This document shows positions 1 to 10,850 of a DNA stretch of 64,000 bases, in pieces. This DNA is from Diadema setosum (lineage: Eukaryota > Echinodermata > Echinoidea > Diadematoida > Diadematidae). Numbering within the stretch: the stretch's first letter is position 1; each line of letters opens with the position of its first letter. The stretch lies in the NCBI GenBank assembly GCA_033980235.1, contig CM067075.1:31161385-31225384 (forward strand), read 5' to 3'. The translations under genes and the position numbers were made by a program. The notes under the pieces are model-generated. The model saw only the letters and a program-made list of their open reading frames with translations. It was not told the origin of the DNA and ran no database searches.

Positions 1-1300
1 ATTCAATGTGCCAAAAAAAAATTGTAAGGCAAATATATGTTTTTCTTTTGGTAAAATGCATGAAATTAATGCATACATTTATGTTGCGTGTTATAGTTGC
101 ATTTACTTTTTTGATTTGTTATTTCTAATGTCATTTGCCAAATACTTTTGTAATAATATTGTGAGGTTGTAAGAGATATTGCAAAAAGGGCATAGGAATA
201 TTGATTTGTTACATGCGCTATAGAATCTAAATCAGTAAATATCTGATAAACATAAAGCTTGAAGTAAAAGATTTAAGATTTGATTACGAGCTACCAACCT
301 CAGCTACTTAGTATAATTTATGAAGCCACAGATAGTGAGAAATAGACTAGTTCGTACTTCCACTTTGCCCATGAGTAGAAAAAGGTCATTTTTGTACCAG
401 CAGGCATTTTTGTTTGTTAATTCACTGAGATAAGCATCTGTAATGTGAAGATTATTCATGTACCCTTATATTGATATAGATGAGCCATGTTCAGACGTAT
501 TTCTAGTCGGAGTAAAAATTTATGGCAAGGTAATTAAAATTCAAATTAATGCATATCCTACCATGACCCTTGTGTCCACACGACGACGGTCGTGGGAAGA
601 AACTCCGACCAATCCAGGGCTCACACGAGTAAATAATTTCCCATAGAGACGTGTGTTAAAATTCAAATTTCAAAAAATTCTATAAAATAGCTGGGAGAAA
701 TGAGATGTTTCAGCTTCACTAACCTGGATAAGTGAGATATAACATTTCATCCAGCAAATATCCAGGGTGGGTTCTTTGGCTCAAATTCTGTCCAAGGGTC
801 CGCAAAGCCAGACTGCGAGTTCTTGTCACTCAAAAAATCACCTATTTTCCTACACGTACCCAATGAAATATAGTCCCCTAAAATTCCATCAGAAAAGCTT
901 TCATCCTCCAACCAAAATGCAGTTTGTAGAGGAATTCATACTCAATATCTACAGCTATTCAGTTTTTTGCCAAACTACATAATTGATTTTTAATTAATTT
1001 TTTTCTTCATTTATTTTGGTATCTTTGGTACGAATTTGTGAAGGGGTCTGGGACAGTCCATTTTATTTACAGGTTTGAGCTGTATATGTGCGAGGGTTGG
1101 TGTAACTTCCGGAAGTGGTAGCGCCGCGCACGTCGACCATGCGATTGTTTTTTACCAGTGGCAATTGTCTTCTCCATTCTTGTTGATGGAAATTTCTGCA
1201 TGAGCGCTAGCTTCTTCGTCGCGATCGACTAGGTCAGAATTGCACGTGTACTCGCAAAATATCAACATTGCGATTTGACCCAGGAAGTTTTACCTAGGTC
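1..1300. other. AT-rich non-coding DNA
   Basis: Only short, unsupported ORFs. No repeat boundaries or splice-framed exons were seen. Confidence 0.6.
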
Positions 1301-1377
1301 GTAAGGTATGTAAGTTCATAGATACTCCAAGGGCTTGTCCGCATTGGCAATTTACTCCGACCGGCTAGTCGTGGAAG

Positions 1378-1411
1378 CGAGATACTCCTGAGAAAACTCA
1401 GGAGTATCTCG
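1378..1411. repeat. Perfect 15-bp-stem hairpin
   Basis: CGAGATACTCCTGAG (1378-1392), AAAA, then the exact inverse (1397-1411). It belongs to a cluster rich in ACTCCGACC motifs (about 1,300-1,560). Confidence 0.95.
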
Positions 1412-1422
1412 TTCGGAGGAAG

Positions 1423-1466
1423 AGGTCGTGGTAAGTTCCTCCGATCGGAGGAAGTTACCACGACCT
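1423..1466. repeat. 44-bp loopless palindrome
   Basis: AGGTCGTGGTAAGTTCCTCC begins a 22-bp arm, and the inverse arm follows without spacer, with one mismatch. The centre is CCGATCGG. Confidence 0.95.
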
Positions 1467-2046
1467 TGTTCAGACGGGCACTACTCCGACCCATCTTCCG
1501 AAGTTACTCCGACCAAGCTTCCTCCGACCCTTCCTCCGAAGTTACTCAGACCAAAATGCCTCCGTCTGAACACAGCTATGGTGCTTGCCAGCACATCCAC
1601 CTGACAGCAAGCCTGGTATTTGGCAATTTTGTTAATGCATTCAATACCAAAGTATGAAATGGATGCCTCCTGAAATGCCAGTTGGCCATTCTGGTCACCT
1701 GGTTTAAACGCAAATTCATTCTTTGTTTGAATACGAATTCCTTAGTTAGGTCGGGCAAGCTTATGCATTATGTCGCTTTGAAAACGAGTGAAGTGCCTAA
1801 CCAACTGAGAAAAAAGAGCGGTCATTTGTACCAATGCGTACACGAGGTAATTACGAATTGGCTTATTAGGAAATTAAATGAATGGGAGGAATACCTCTTT
1901 GCTCGTGTGGTCAGAAGCTATTGTGTGTGAATGTGTGCCAAACCCACACACACACACATTTACCTGACATAAACCCAAAGGATGTAAATCAAGTTTTGAA
2001 TAAACGGGAGGGATCGCCGTAGCGATGCAGCTTTTTTTTTTTTTGG

Positions 2047-2127
2047 TAATATATATTGAAACAAAGAAAGGGAAAACTGAACAGGAACAAATGATAAATA
2101 GTGAAAACTTTGAGCAAAGAAAATGGG
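2047..2127 (-). mobile_element. SINE 3' fragment, inverted relative to its neighbour
   Basis: On the - strand this matches the tail of the SINE at 2328-2402 (CCCATTTTCTTTGCT to TTTCTTTGTTT). An adjoining stretch (1897-1975) is likewise the inverse of 2124-2217, including a CTCGTGTGGTCAGAAGCTAT core. The two copies form an imperfect inverted pair around a (GT)n tract. Confidence 0.6.
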
Positions 2128-2141
2128 TTTATGTCAGGTTA

Positions 2142-2177
<36 letters not shown>

Positions 2178-2224
2178 CACGCATACACACACTATAGCTT
2201 CTGACCACACGAGCAAAGATAATC

Positions 2225-2399
2225 TAGGGTTATGGGACGAGCAACGAACTAGGGCTTTCAATAGCTCAGTCGGTAGAGCACCGGTGAAGTAATCCGAAGG
2301 TCTCGGGTTAGAATCCCGATGAGAACCCATTTTCTTTGCTTTAAATTTTCACTCTTTATCATTTCTTTCTGTTCAGTTTTCCATTTCTTTGTTTGAATA

Positions 2400-2402
<3 letters not shown>
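2225..2402 (+). mobile_element. tRNA-derived SINE
   Basis: A tRNA-like head (about 2253-2327) has box A TAGCTCAGTCG (2262-2272), box B GGTTAGAATCC (2306-2316, one mismatch) and a perfect T-stem TCGGG/CCCGA. An unrelated T-rich tail then runs into (TA)n. The acceptor stem does not pair well, so this is not a functional tRNA gene. Confidence 0.75.
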
Positions 2403-2438
<36 letters not shown>

Positions 2439-2439
2439 A

Positions 2440-2818
2440 TATATTCATCCTGAATTCATCCTTTCATCTTTGGCTCTTCATGGAGGGAACCAGTCCATGG
2501 ATGCGTCGCTGCTACGCCTAACGTGCGCAGACACACTGCGCGGTTACCATGCACTGTGGCAGCAACTACCATACTAGACGCATTCCTTCACAAGCAGGTT
2601 AGTTTTGAAATCCGTCCGACCAGGAGCAGACGTATACCCTTGTGTGTATGTCTGCTTCAGAAACGGATTTAAATGTAACATCACATCGCATCCTGGTCGC
2701 TGATGAAGAATGCGATAACTAACCTGTTTGGTGTCTTGTTTCTAAATCATACGCTTTCCTCGCCAGGATAAAGCGTTTTTAGATCTATTGCCATTTTAGG
2801 TTCTTATCACACACATAC

Positions 2819-2876
<58 letters not shown>

Positions 2877-3689
2877 ACCCTACTACATATCGACCGCCCT
2901 TATTTAAACCGACCGCGTAGTATTGGCGCACAGAACGCTTAGTACGCACTTCACTTCGCGCAGAGGACATAAAAATGGATTGGCTTTGACTGTTGATGAG
3001 GATGTGTGGGAAAACGCGAAAATTCACTGTTCATTTATGATTTTAAAGGGGCACAGTCCCGGTAGTGTAGAGGGCGCTGTTGATGATACTGCCGATCACC
3101 GTTAGCATTGATACGAAGATTACCGAAGTTGAGCTGTCATCAAGAGTAAAGTGCGTAGGTGTTGCTAAGTAACGTTGCCTTTGTTGTCTTCTCTGCGCAT
3201 CGCGCAGTCTGTAGTAATAGCGTGTTTTCGCTCAGCGACGTACGGGGGTTTCAACGACGTGGGAACGATCTCCTGCTACGTCCGCCGTGCTCAAAGAACA
3301 CTCCCTACGAAGTGGTTTCGCTAAACGCGGACGTACGTAGACTGCCTGACGTCAGCTGCAGCTTGCAGATCTAGGCAAACGATTCACAATGCACATCTCA
3401 CTACTCACGAGCGGCGAGCCTTGTTCTTCGATGTTGTTAAGCTCCTCATAGTTACTTGAAAGTTTAACAATTACTCATTCAAAGTTATATTACGGTATAA
3501 CATTTTCATTCTTTAATCATACCCATACTTAGTTGAAAAAACTCTCCAAAAGAGCTCTGAAAATTGGTCGAATCCATTGTGATTGTAAGGCCAAACCACC
3601 CGGTTAGCAATGGTTAGAGACGACGGAACCTGGACCTGAATAACAGAGGCTTGCAATGCACGTGCGATTCAATCATGCATGGGTAATAT
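2440..3689. other. Non-coding, repeat-derived
   Basis: It contains a (TA)n tract at 2820-2872 and an imperfect hairpin AGCAGACGTATAC...GTATGTCTGCT (about 2,626-2,656). GC is higher around 3,180-3,420, but no exon could be supported. Confidence 0.5.
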
Positions 3690-5091
3690 CTTCAATGGCG
3701 GATCCTTTAGCTCACATATTTAATCTATCCCTTTTTAATGGTATTGTCCTTGAGAGTATGAAAATAGCAAAAGTTATCCCTTTGTTTAAAAAAGGTGAGA
3801 AATTAGATGTTAATAATTATAGACCAATTTCTTTGTTATGTGCATTGTCCAAAATTCTTGAAAAAATTACTTTTTTAAAATTCAATAATATATTCTCACA
3901 TTCTCAGTTTGGATTTAGGGAAAAACATAGCACCACACACGCATTATAGAATTTTGTAGAAAAAGTGGCACATGCTATCGACAAATCTTCACATCTCATA
4001 GTTTTATTCCTGGACTTCTCCAAGGCCTTCGACACCATTAATCATGATATCTTACTTAATGAATTACACCATTACGGAGTCCGTGGGAAGGCATTGGAGT
4101 GGTTCAGGAGCTACCTCATGAACAGGAAGCAATATGTCTCTTTAAATGGTTGTAATTCACAAAATTAATGTTAAATGTTAAATGTGGGGTCCACAGGCAA
4201 GTTTGTTATTCCCGCTTATATTTCTTGTTTACATAAATGATTTCTGTAGATCATCAGATATTCTTTCTTTCATTCTCTTTGCGGATGATTCAATTTTTTT
4301 TTTGCATAATAATCCTCTTACCCTTGTAAATACATTAAATTCTGAATCAGAAAAAGTCGCTCAGTGGATAAAAGCTAATAGATTATCTCTCAATCTTCAA
4401 AAAACAAAATATATGCTTTTTAGCAACTCCACATAGGCACTACCTGTTGATATTATCTTTGATGGCACACCACTGGAAAATGTTTCTTATGTCAATTTTT
4501 TGGAATAACAGTTGATAATAAGTTTTCATGGAAATTTCATATTGATAGTATATGTAAGATTATTTCACGAAATATTGGTATAATTAACAAGATTAAATTT
4601 TGTCTTCCTTTGTCGTCCCTGCTTAAATTATATTCATCCCTCATATTGCCTTATTTAAATTACGGTATTCTTGTATGGGGAAATACATATCAAACACTCT
4701 TGGATAAATTACTTCTGCTACAAAAGAAGTCACTGCATTTTTGTCTCACACTGATCCGTTATTTTTTGAAAATGAAATATTCAAAATTAAAGATTTGTAT
4801 TTTTTTAATTTAGGACAATTCATGTGTAACTATAATAAAAATAATCTTCCAGATATATCTGAAACAATGTTTTCAAAAAATCAATCCGTTCACAATTATC
4901 CAACAAGGATATCCAGTGAATTCCATTTGCCATTTTTGAGGACTTTGCTGGCTCAGCACACCTTCATCTACAAGGGGCCAAAGTATTGGAACTCACTTCC
5001 CAACGACATAGTATCAGCACAAACTTTGAATTCTTTTAAGAACGAATTAAAATTATTTCTATTGAAATCTTATGATATACAACCGAATTAG
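3690..5091 (+). pseudogene. Reverse transcriptase remnant of the 3.7-5.6 kb LINE
   Basis: The RT fingers and palm are split over at least four frames (3656-3949, 3965-4168, 4182-4436, 4610-5091). The catalytic box reads ILFADDSIFF. The GVPQGS-LGPLLF box is mutated to a GPQAS-LLFPLIF form. There is no RNase H. It is non-functional through several stops. Confidence 0.8.
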
Positions 5092-5608
5092 ATTCGGTTT
5101 TATTGTCTCAATCATGTCATCTTTTTTATAGCCGTTCTTCTGCATTCATACCGGTATATACACCCAATCCTTTGGAATATCAATCCAGGGAGCGTTTTAT
5201 CATTGCACTTACACCATGAAGACCAGTGTGCTTGTGTCCACTATGGCGCGTGTTGTACCATAGTCTCATTTTCCCCTCTTTTTTTTTCTTCCCCCCTTTT
5301 TTTTTTCTTTTTTCCCTTCCAAAGTTAATTTAATGTCAGTTGACATTGGTTTCTTTGATTTTGTGTATGTATTTTCCGAGGGTCCCATACCCTACAAGCT
5401 TTGCTTTTTAGTGGGACCCTCCATTTCCATTCTAGTCTTTGTATTATGTATTTGTATATACCTTAGAAAAGGAATTCCTGTTGTTACTCGTGATCACATG
5501 TACGTTTTCTTTGAAATTGTCACAAATATGTTCTGTTAATGTATTGTATATTATTTTTCTATGTTTATATTCAATGGAAATGGAAATAAAGTTGAAAGTT
5601 GAAGGTTA
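3690..5608 (+). mobile_element. Decayed CR1/L2-like LINE, 5' truncated
   Basis: Successive frames encode reverse-transcriptase segments in order: [59 protein letters not shown], a degraded VPQGS motif, FADD (4278-4289) in place of YADD, then the thumb and the C-terminal YWNSLPNDIV region ending at 5091. Frameshifts and stops separate the pieces, so the copy is dead. A 3' UTR follows to the tail near 5580-5608, where short GTTGAAA-type repeats replace a poly(A). No endonuclease domain remains, so the copy is truncated inside the RT at its 5' end. Confidence 0.85.
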
Positions 5609-5930
5609 CCCTCATATTTCTTATAACCAAAAACACGCGTATGTTCAGCCTGACGTTATTATACCCTTATGAAATGTAACCAAAAATGAAGTGATATATT
5701 TTTGCGATAAAACAACTATGAACCCATTGATAAAATGGCCCTCATAGACTCAAGCTAGTTAGACTTATACTGCTAACTGGTGCAGTCATGTTGTTATGAA
5801 TGTAATTACTTCTGTACAGCCCTAATATGACGGTCTGAAGAAAAAACCGACAACTTGGCAATAAACTACGTTGAAGTAGCTGTGTCCGTTGAACGCTTCA
5901 TCTTGTCTCTTTAAATATATATATATATAT

Positions 5931-6177
5931 ATGAAGAGTTTGTTCGCAAAAACCGATAAGTCCATTTTTGAAGATTTTGAAGTACGGTCTCTGTCATAAT
6001 AATACAAAATAATACCTTTTAAATGATATATTGGTCACTACATACAAAGGTATATTTTTGAAGTTATGGTCAAAAGAAGCAAAGATTTTCTTATTATTCT
6101 CTTTATTTTTCTTGACCTTTAACCGCAAATATCTCCATTTGGCAAATATGGACTTATCGGTTTTTGCAAACAAACTC

Positions 6178-6182
<5 letters not shown>
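5931..6182. mobile_element. 252-bp MITE with 35-bp TIRs beside (TA)n
   Basis: The termini start ATGAAGAGTTTGTTCGCAAA (5931) and recur inverted at 6148-6182, with one mismatch in 35 bp. (TA)n borders both ends, consistent with a TA target. There is no coding content. Confidence 0.8.
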
Positions 6183-6220
<38 letters not shown>

Positions 6221-6231
6221 TGAAGACATAC

Positions 6232-6294
6232 CATGTACACAGACTCACACACAAACACAATATTATTGTGTTTGTGTGTGAGTCTGTGTACATG
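6232..6294. repeat. Perfect 31-bp-arm palindrome
   Basis: The arms 6232-6262 and 6264-6294 are exact inverses around a single T (arm starts CATGTACACAGACTCACACA). It directly abuts the donor of the candidate - strand exon at 6298-6574 and follows a (TA)n tract. Confidence 0.95.
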
Positions 6295-6297
6295 TAC

Positions 6298-6574
6298 CGG
6301 GTATTCGTCAGCTTTCTGGTCTGATTGAGAACCATCAGTGTTGAGCTGCTCGGGCTCCGACACTTCCTCATGTACACCTTGCTGTGATACATCTTCTCGC
6401 TGTTCCCCTTGGTTTTCCGGTGATGAGTAGTCTTCATCTTCAGTTTGTGGAGGAGACGGACAAGTATCATCCTGCTCCTGTGGTGGAGCTGGGTGCGGAC
6501 CATGTCGCTCTTCTGTTGAGAGCAGAGCAATGTTCTCGTTCGCAAATTGCGGATTGGACATTGTGTTCGACGTA
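6298..6574 (-). CDS. Candidate - strand coding exon, acidic Pro/Glu/Gln-rich
   Basis: On the - strand, a tttgcag acceptor (6575-6576) opens a 277-bp frame ending at CCG followed by gt (6296-6297). The product reads TMSNPQFANENIALLSTEER, then a Pro-, Glu- and Asp-rich stretch (HPAPPQEQDDTCPSPPQTED and onward) ending KADEYP. Composition and codon use look coding and suggest a disordered cytoplasmic tail or linker. No domain was recognised. The donor lies 4 bp from a perfect 63-bp palindrome, so the frame could instead read on into the repeat. Partner exons were not identified. Confidence 0.45.
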
Positions 6575-6785
6575 CTGCAAAGCAAAAAGAAAGGGAAGAG
6601 GTCAGCTGTCTGCCGATAATTTCGGCTGAGTTTGAATAAACATAGTGTTGGGAAAGATGTGGTTCAGGATTCTTCGCCAGCAATTTTGACACCCGTTATT
6701 TAATAGCCCTTTTAATACAGTTGTTGTTTAAAGCAATTTCGTTCAATAGCCAGCTCCGTGAGTGTCAGATATGGTGACACTGTAA

Positions 6786-6965
6786 TATTCAATTCAATTC
6801 AATTCAATTCATTCAATTCACTTATTTTCATACTTCTCATTTATGAACATTACAACGTAAACAATAATACAATACTTGTAAACAATGTGCAGAAAACAAA
6901 CAATATACATGGTGAAAACACAGTAATTACATGTAATGATGATTGGTCAAAATCGAAATGGAATT
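6786..6965 (-). mobile_element. LINE 3' tail remnant with (AATTG)n end
   Basis: A TTCAATTCAATTCAATTC array followed by an A-rich stretch fits the 3' end of a reverse-oriented CR1/L2 LINE. There is no ORF. Confidence 0.4.
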
Positions 6966-7316
6966 GATCAAAGAGAAGTATATGACGGGACCTACAAAAA
7001 AGCTAGCTTGTTTGACTGTAAGCCCCGAGTAATCAGTGTTTATGAAAAAGAAACGGAGAACGGATAGAAGATAAGACCAGGTGATTTAATGGTGCCAAAT
7101 AAGAAAAGCGGGGTATGCTTATGTGATAAAAAAAGAAGAATATGAAGTAACGACCACTATTACATAGTGCCTTATCATTATCGTTATTCGATACATGGTA
7201 GGCCCTACATGCATGCAAGCCAGAAAAGATACATGTGGCCTGATTTGTAAAAATATACCTCTATGTATGCATGTCAGACAGAAAGCTGTCTTTTACACTG
7301 TCGTGATTTACATAAT

Positions 7317-8137
7317 AGGTGTTACAAAAAATAATCCCATTTTTGATGCTCAATAGTTGGAAAATCATATATCAGATAACACTGTATAGAATGAGCAAAA
7401 GCTGAATGGTGTACAGTTTAGTTGGAGGTGATTTGAATGTGAAAGCATAAATCAGTGTCATTAAATCTATTATTAATTCTAAAGTTAAGCTCTAGATTTT
7501 GGTCAAACTTGAACCCTCTGTATAAAATTGAACTTTACACAAGAACCAATAATGTGTATGTGAGTGTTGCTTACAACGACCCTGAACAATGGACATGAAT
7601 ACCACATTTCAGAGCTCTGCTGGCTATAGGCTTCTGGTCTCTAAGACTTGCTCCAAGGCACATGTATGCTTTATTGATAATTCATAATGGATGCCCCCGG
7701 GCGCTGCTAATCTGAATTCATGGTAAAGGGTAAAATGCACGCACATGTGAAGAGCAAGCACACGTTTCCATGTGCTTGCATGCACTACATTTGAGGATGA
7801 ATAAGGACTAGCTGTGATAGTGAAATTCCTCATGAATAGGTAGAGCATTCAAACCCTGGCCATTGTCTATTGGGTGTCATCTACACACTCCCATACACAC
7901 CAATTGACCCCTGTGCAACTTAAAATTTTGTACAGAGGGTTGAAAATAGAGCAAAACCTGAATCCTAACTTAATAATTAATCTTGAATTCAATTAAACTG
8001 TTGTATGCTTTTATCTTAAAATTACCTCCAACAAAATTGTACACTATTCGCTATTGCCTGTATCAATGTCAGTGTTATCTGATATACAGTTTAAGAACTA
8101 TCAAGGATCAAATGTGGGAAATGTTTTTGTAACACCT
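7317..8137. mobile_element. 821-bp foldback MITE
   Basis: The ends AGGTGTTACAAAAA (7317-7330) and its inverse (8124-8137) open imperfect inverted repeats that continue inward for about 180 bp (shared core ATATCAGATAACACTG). There is no ORF of interest. A short hairpin lies at the centre (about 7,737-7,786). The target duplication is unclear. Confidence 0.7.
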
Positions 8138-8275
8138 TGTTGTATTTAGCTGGAGAATAAAACGAAGATCTTTACGATATTTTTCACAGAAATGGAGTGT
8201 CAAAGCAAACACACACAAAAATAGACATACAGACACAGACGCATAATGCGTATGTATGTGCATAAATGGCAAAAC

Positions 8276-8319
<44 letters not shown>

Positions 8320-8491
8320 TGTGTGTGTGTTTGTAGGCAAGGTTATGATGGCATATAGCGAAAGTTCACCATGGCACTGCCGTTACAATAAGTTACATGA
8401 TGTCATTGTGATGGATATTACAGTTTCGCGAAAAGCAAAAGAAAAAACAAGCAAAGCATGTGAAACTCCCTGCCCCCCCCCAAAAAAAAAG

Positions 8492-8524
<33 letters not shown>

Positions 8525-8965
8525 TATATTCGTTTATCTGCTCTTTAAAACGAAAATAAAAGCAAAACACAACATTATCAATTATATCATGCAAAGTGCC
8601 TGTTTTTTTTTTTTTGATATATTATAATCATTTTTTTTTTTAAATAAAGCCAGAAAATACATTTGAAAAGTCCGGAAGCACACACACATACACACACACA
8701 CACATACACACACGCGCGCTCGCGGGCGCAAACAAACACACAAGTGAATGAATATTATGAAAAAGGATTTTCCCTACGGAAAGACGCACGCTACTATCCC
8801 CTAAGATATGAGTTCTACATTCTCTTACATCCTCTTCTCCGACAAAATCCTCCTATCCATGGGCCCAATAAATATGAATATTTCAACAACAAAAGCGATT
8901 GCTTTTTCCCCCTTACTAATGAAATGTGAATGAATCGTTAATGATTCTAGAGTGATGTAGAACCA

Positions 8966-9215
8966 TTTCATTTCATTTCATTTTATTGTTTCTGTATGGT
9001 ACAATAATTATAATCAACTCTGATTACTTTCAGATATAAACACATGGTTCATGATAAAGTCATGGCTGATTTTGCACATGGCAGGTAGCAAATCATTGTG
9101 ACAAAGAACGGAGGCATAATGATAATAAAAAAAAGTCAAGGTACCATACAGGAGGATCCCCAGTAAGCCGAGCTTGATATTGGGGCCTCATGCACAAATA
9201 AATAGATAAATAAAC
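8966..9215 (-). mobile_element. LINE 3'-end fragment with (ATGAA)n tail
   Basis: On the - strand the sequence ends in repeated ATGAA units (CATTTCATTTCATTTCATTT on +). It is about 80% similar to 15,203-15,415, sharing TTTCTGTATGGTACAA and CAGTAAGCCGAGCTT. A microsatellite 3' tail is typical of CR1/L2 LINEs. No coding part was seen. Confidence 0.55.
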
Positions 9216-10850
9216 AGTTTCAATCAACTATCTGCTTACTTAACTACAACAAAAACAAACTAGTTTTACCAAGGAGGTTTTATACATGGAGTTCCAACTG
9301 GCTGTAATTATTCAAACAGTCGTCAGATTTCTATTGATGCACAAAAGAATTCCACAGGTGGACTTGTGCCTTTGATGATCGATGTTCCAAGCCGCCGTCT
9401 TGATGAGTAATCTGAAGATTCATTTTGAACGTTATCATAATGTTGGCCATATTTTGCTTATTTATTTATCAAATGAAATGAAATTTATCAAATGAAATGA
9501 AATTTCACTTAATAATAAAGCATGTAAAACAAAAGTCAATTCCGTTCAGAAATTTGCGCAAAAGTGTAAATCAAAGCTGTATTATGTGAACATGTTTAAA
9601 ACTGTACCATCCTGGAAAGCTGGTTTTATCACTTTTAGACTTAATTTGCCCAAATGAAACTAACATGTAATAATCTTCAAGTATAATTCTTTATTGATAG
9701 ATATATCAGATTAGTGCCCGCGTATGCCCAGTCGAGTAATTTTCATCTTCATTTCAGCAGTTTTTCCTCAATTTCTGTTCGCGCATCCTCGTGTCTGTAC
9801 TACCTACCTTTTATAAGAAGGGATAGCGAAAAGTAATTACCATCACAAAGACATATCTTCCTTTGAAAGTGGCTGGCGATTATGCAATGAGACGCGAGTC
9901 AATTGTCTTCGTATCGGCGCGGCAGATCCTGTTTGGCACATGCTTCAAATATTTTTGAGCGGCGGCTTCGAACATAGATCAAAGGGAATAACTCGGTTGT
10001 TACTCCATCTCTTCAACCTCCTTGGTTTTACACAACAAAACAGTTACACAACAAAACATACACGATCATGTACACAGGCGATGCTAACAAAGAAAAACAA
10101 AGAGGAAGGGGACAGCGATAATGAAAGATGGTGATAAAGAACAGGAGAGAGAGAAATAAAAAGACTCCTCGTTCACTGTACAATAATACGTACAAATACA
10201 ACACTATTGCAGGTGCATTCACCCTGTTGCCAGGTAATGGCTTGGTGAAGCAACGTACGGATCAGTTATTTACATCTGTACATAAAATAGAGAAAGCATT
10301 CCATGGCTTGTCTACAACACAATGCAGAGCATAACATAGAATGAATGTGCTTTAAGTAACAAAAGAATTCATGTTCTGGATATGTAAATTAAGTCACTGA
10401 TATTTAGCAACAAGCACATGTTTAACAAATCTTTTAAAGGAGCCAATCGAGCGAATTGAACGGGACTGAGATGGTAAAGAATTCCATCTGTGTGCATTTT
10501 CGTCAATAAACTTTAGGTACTCTTTTTTTTTTGCATGAACTAATTCTAAACAAGTATTGTAAGCCAGACTTATACCTTATTCTTTGCAATAATTGTTTAC
10601 TGTTTAGAAACACGTGGGGGAAGCGAAATCCGAAGCACACACACGCACACACACACACACACCAACACACACAGGCATGTTGTAAAAATGTTTCCATGGT
10701 GTGATCTAGCGTATCTGCTATGGGTCCTATGTGCAGCTTTTGTTTCTCTCTCCTTTTGTAAGGTTTTAGTTGATAAACTAGTGTACTGACATTCAATCAC
10801 TCTTTCTCTGAAAATAAAGATGAGGATTTTTTACACCAGTCGAGGCCGAG
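9216..10850. other. Non-coding between LINE tail and tandem duplication
   Basis: It holds a small ATGAAATGAAATTT duplication (about 9,473-9,505), a stretch at 10,035-10,080 resembling 15,515-15,555, and a (CA)n tract at 10637-10662. No gene was seen. Confidence 0.5.

Noticed and set aside
2253..2327. Possible functional tRNA gene
   Set aside because: Box A and T-stem are good, but the acceptor stem does not pair and it is fused to a SINE tail ending in (TA)n.
2785..3027. ORFs rich in YIYIYI, CVCVCV or HTHTHT
   Set aside because: They are translations of (TA)n, (GT)n and (CA)n microsatellites (here and at 6154, 8246, 15319, 16611, 22178, 26039, 54869), with no coding evidence.
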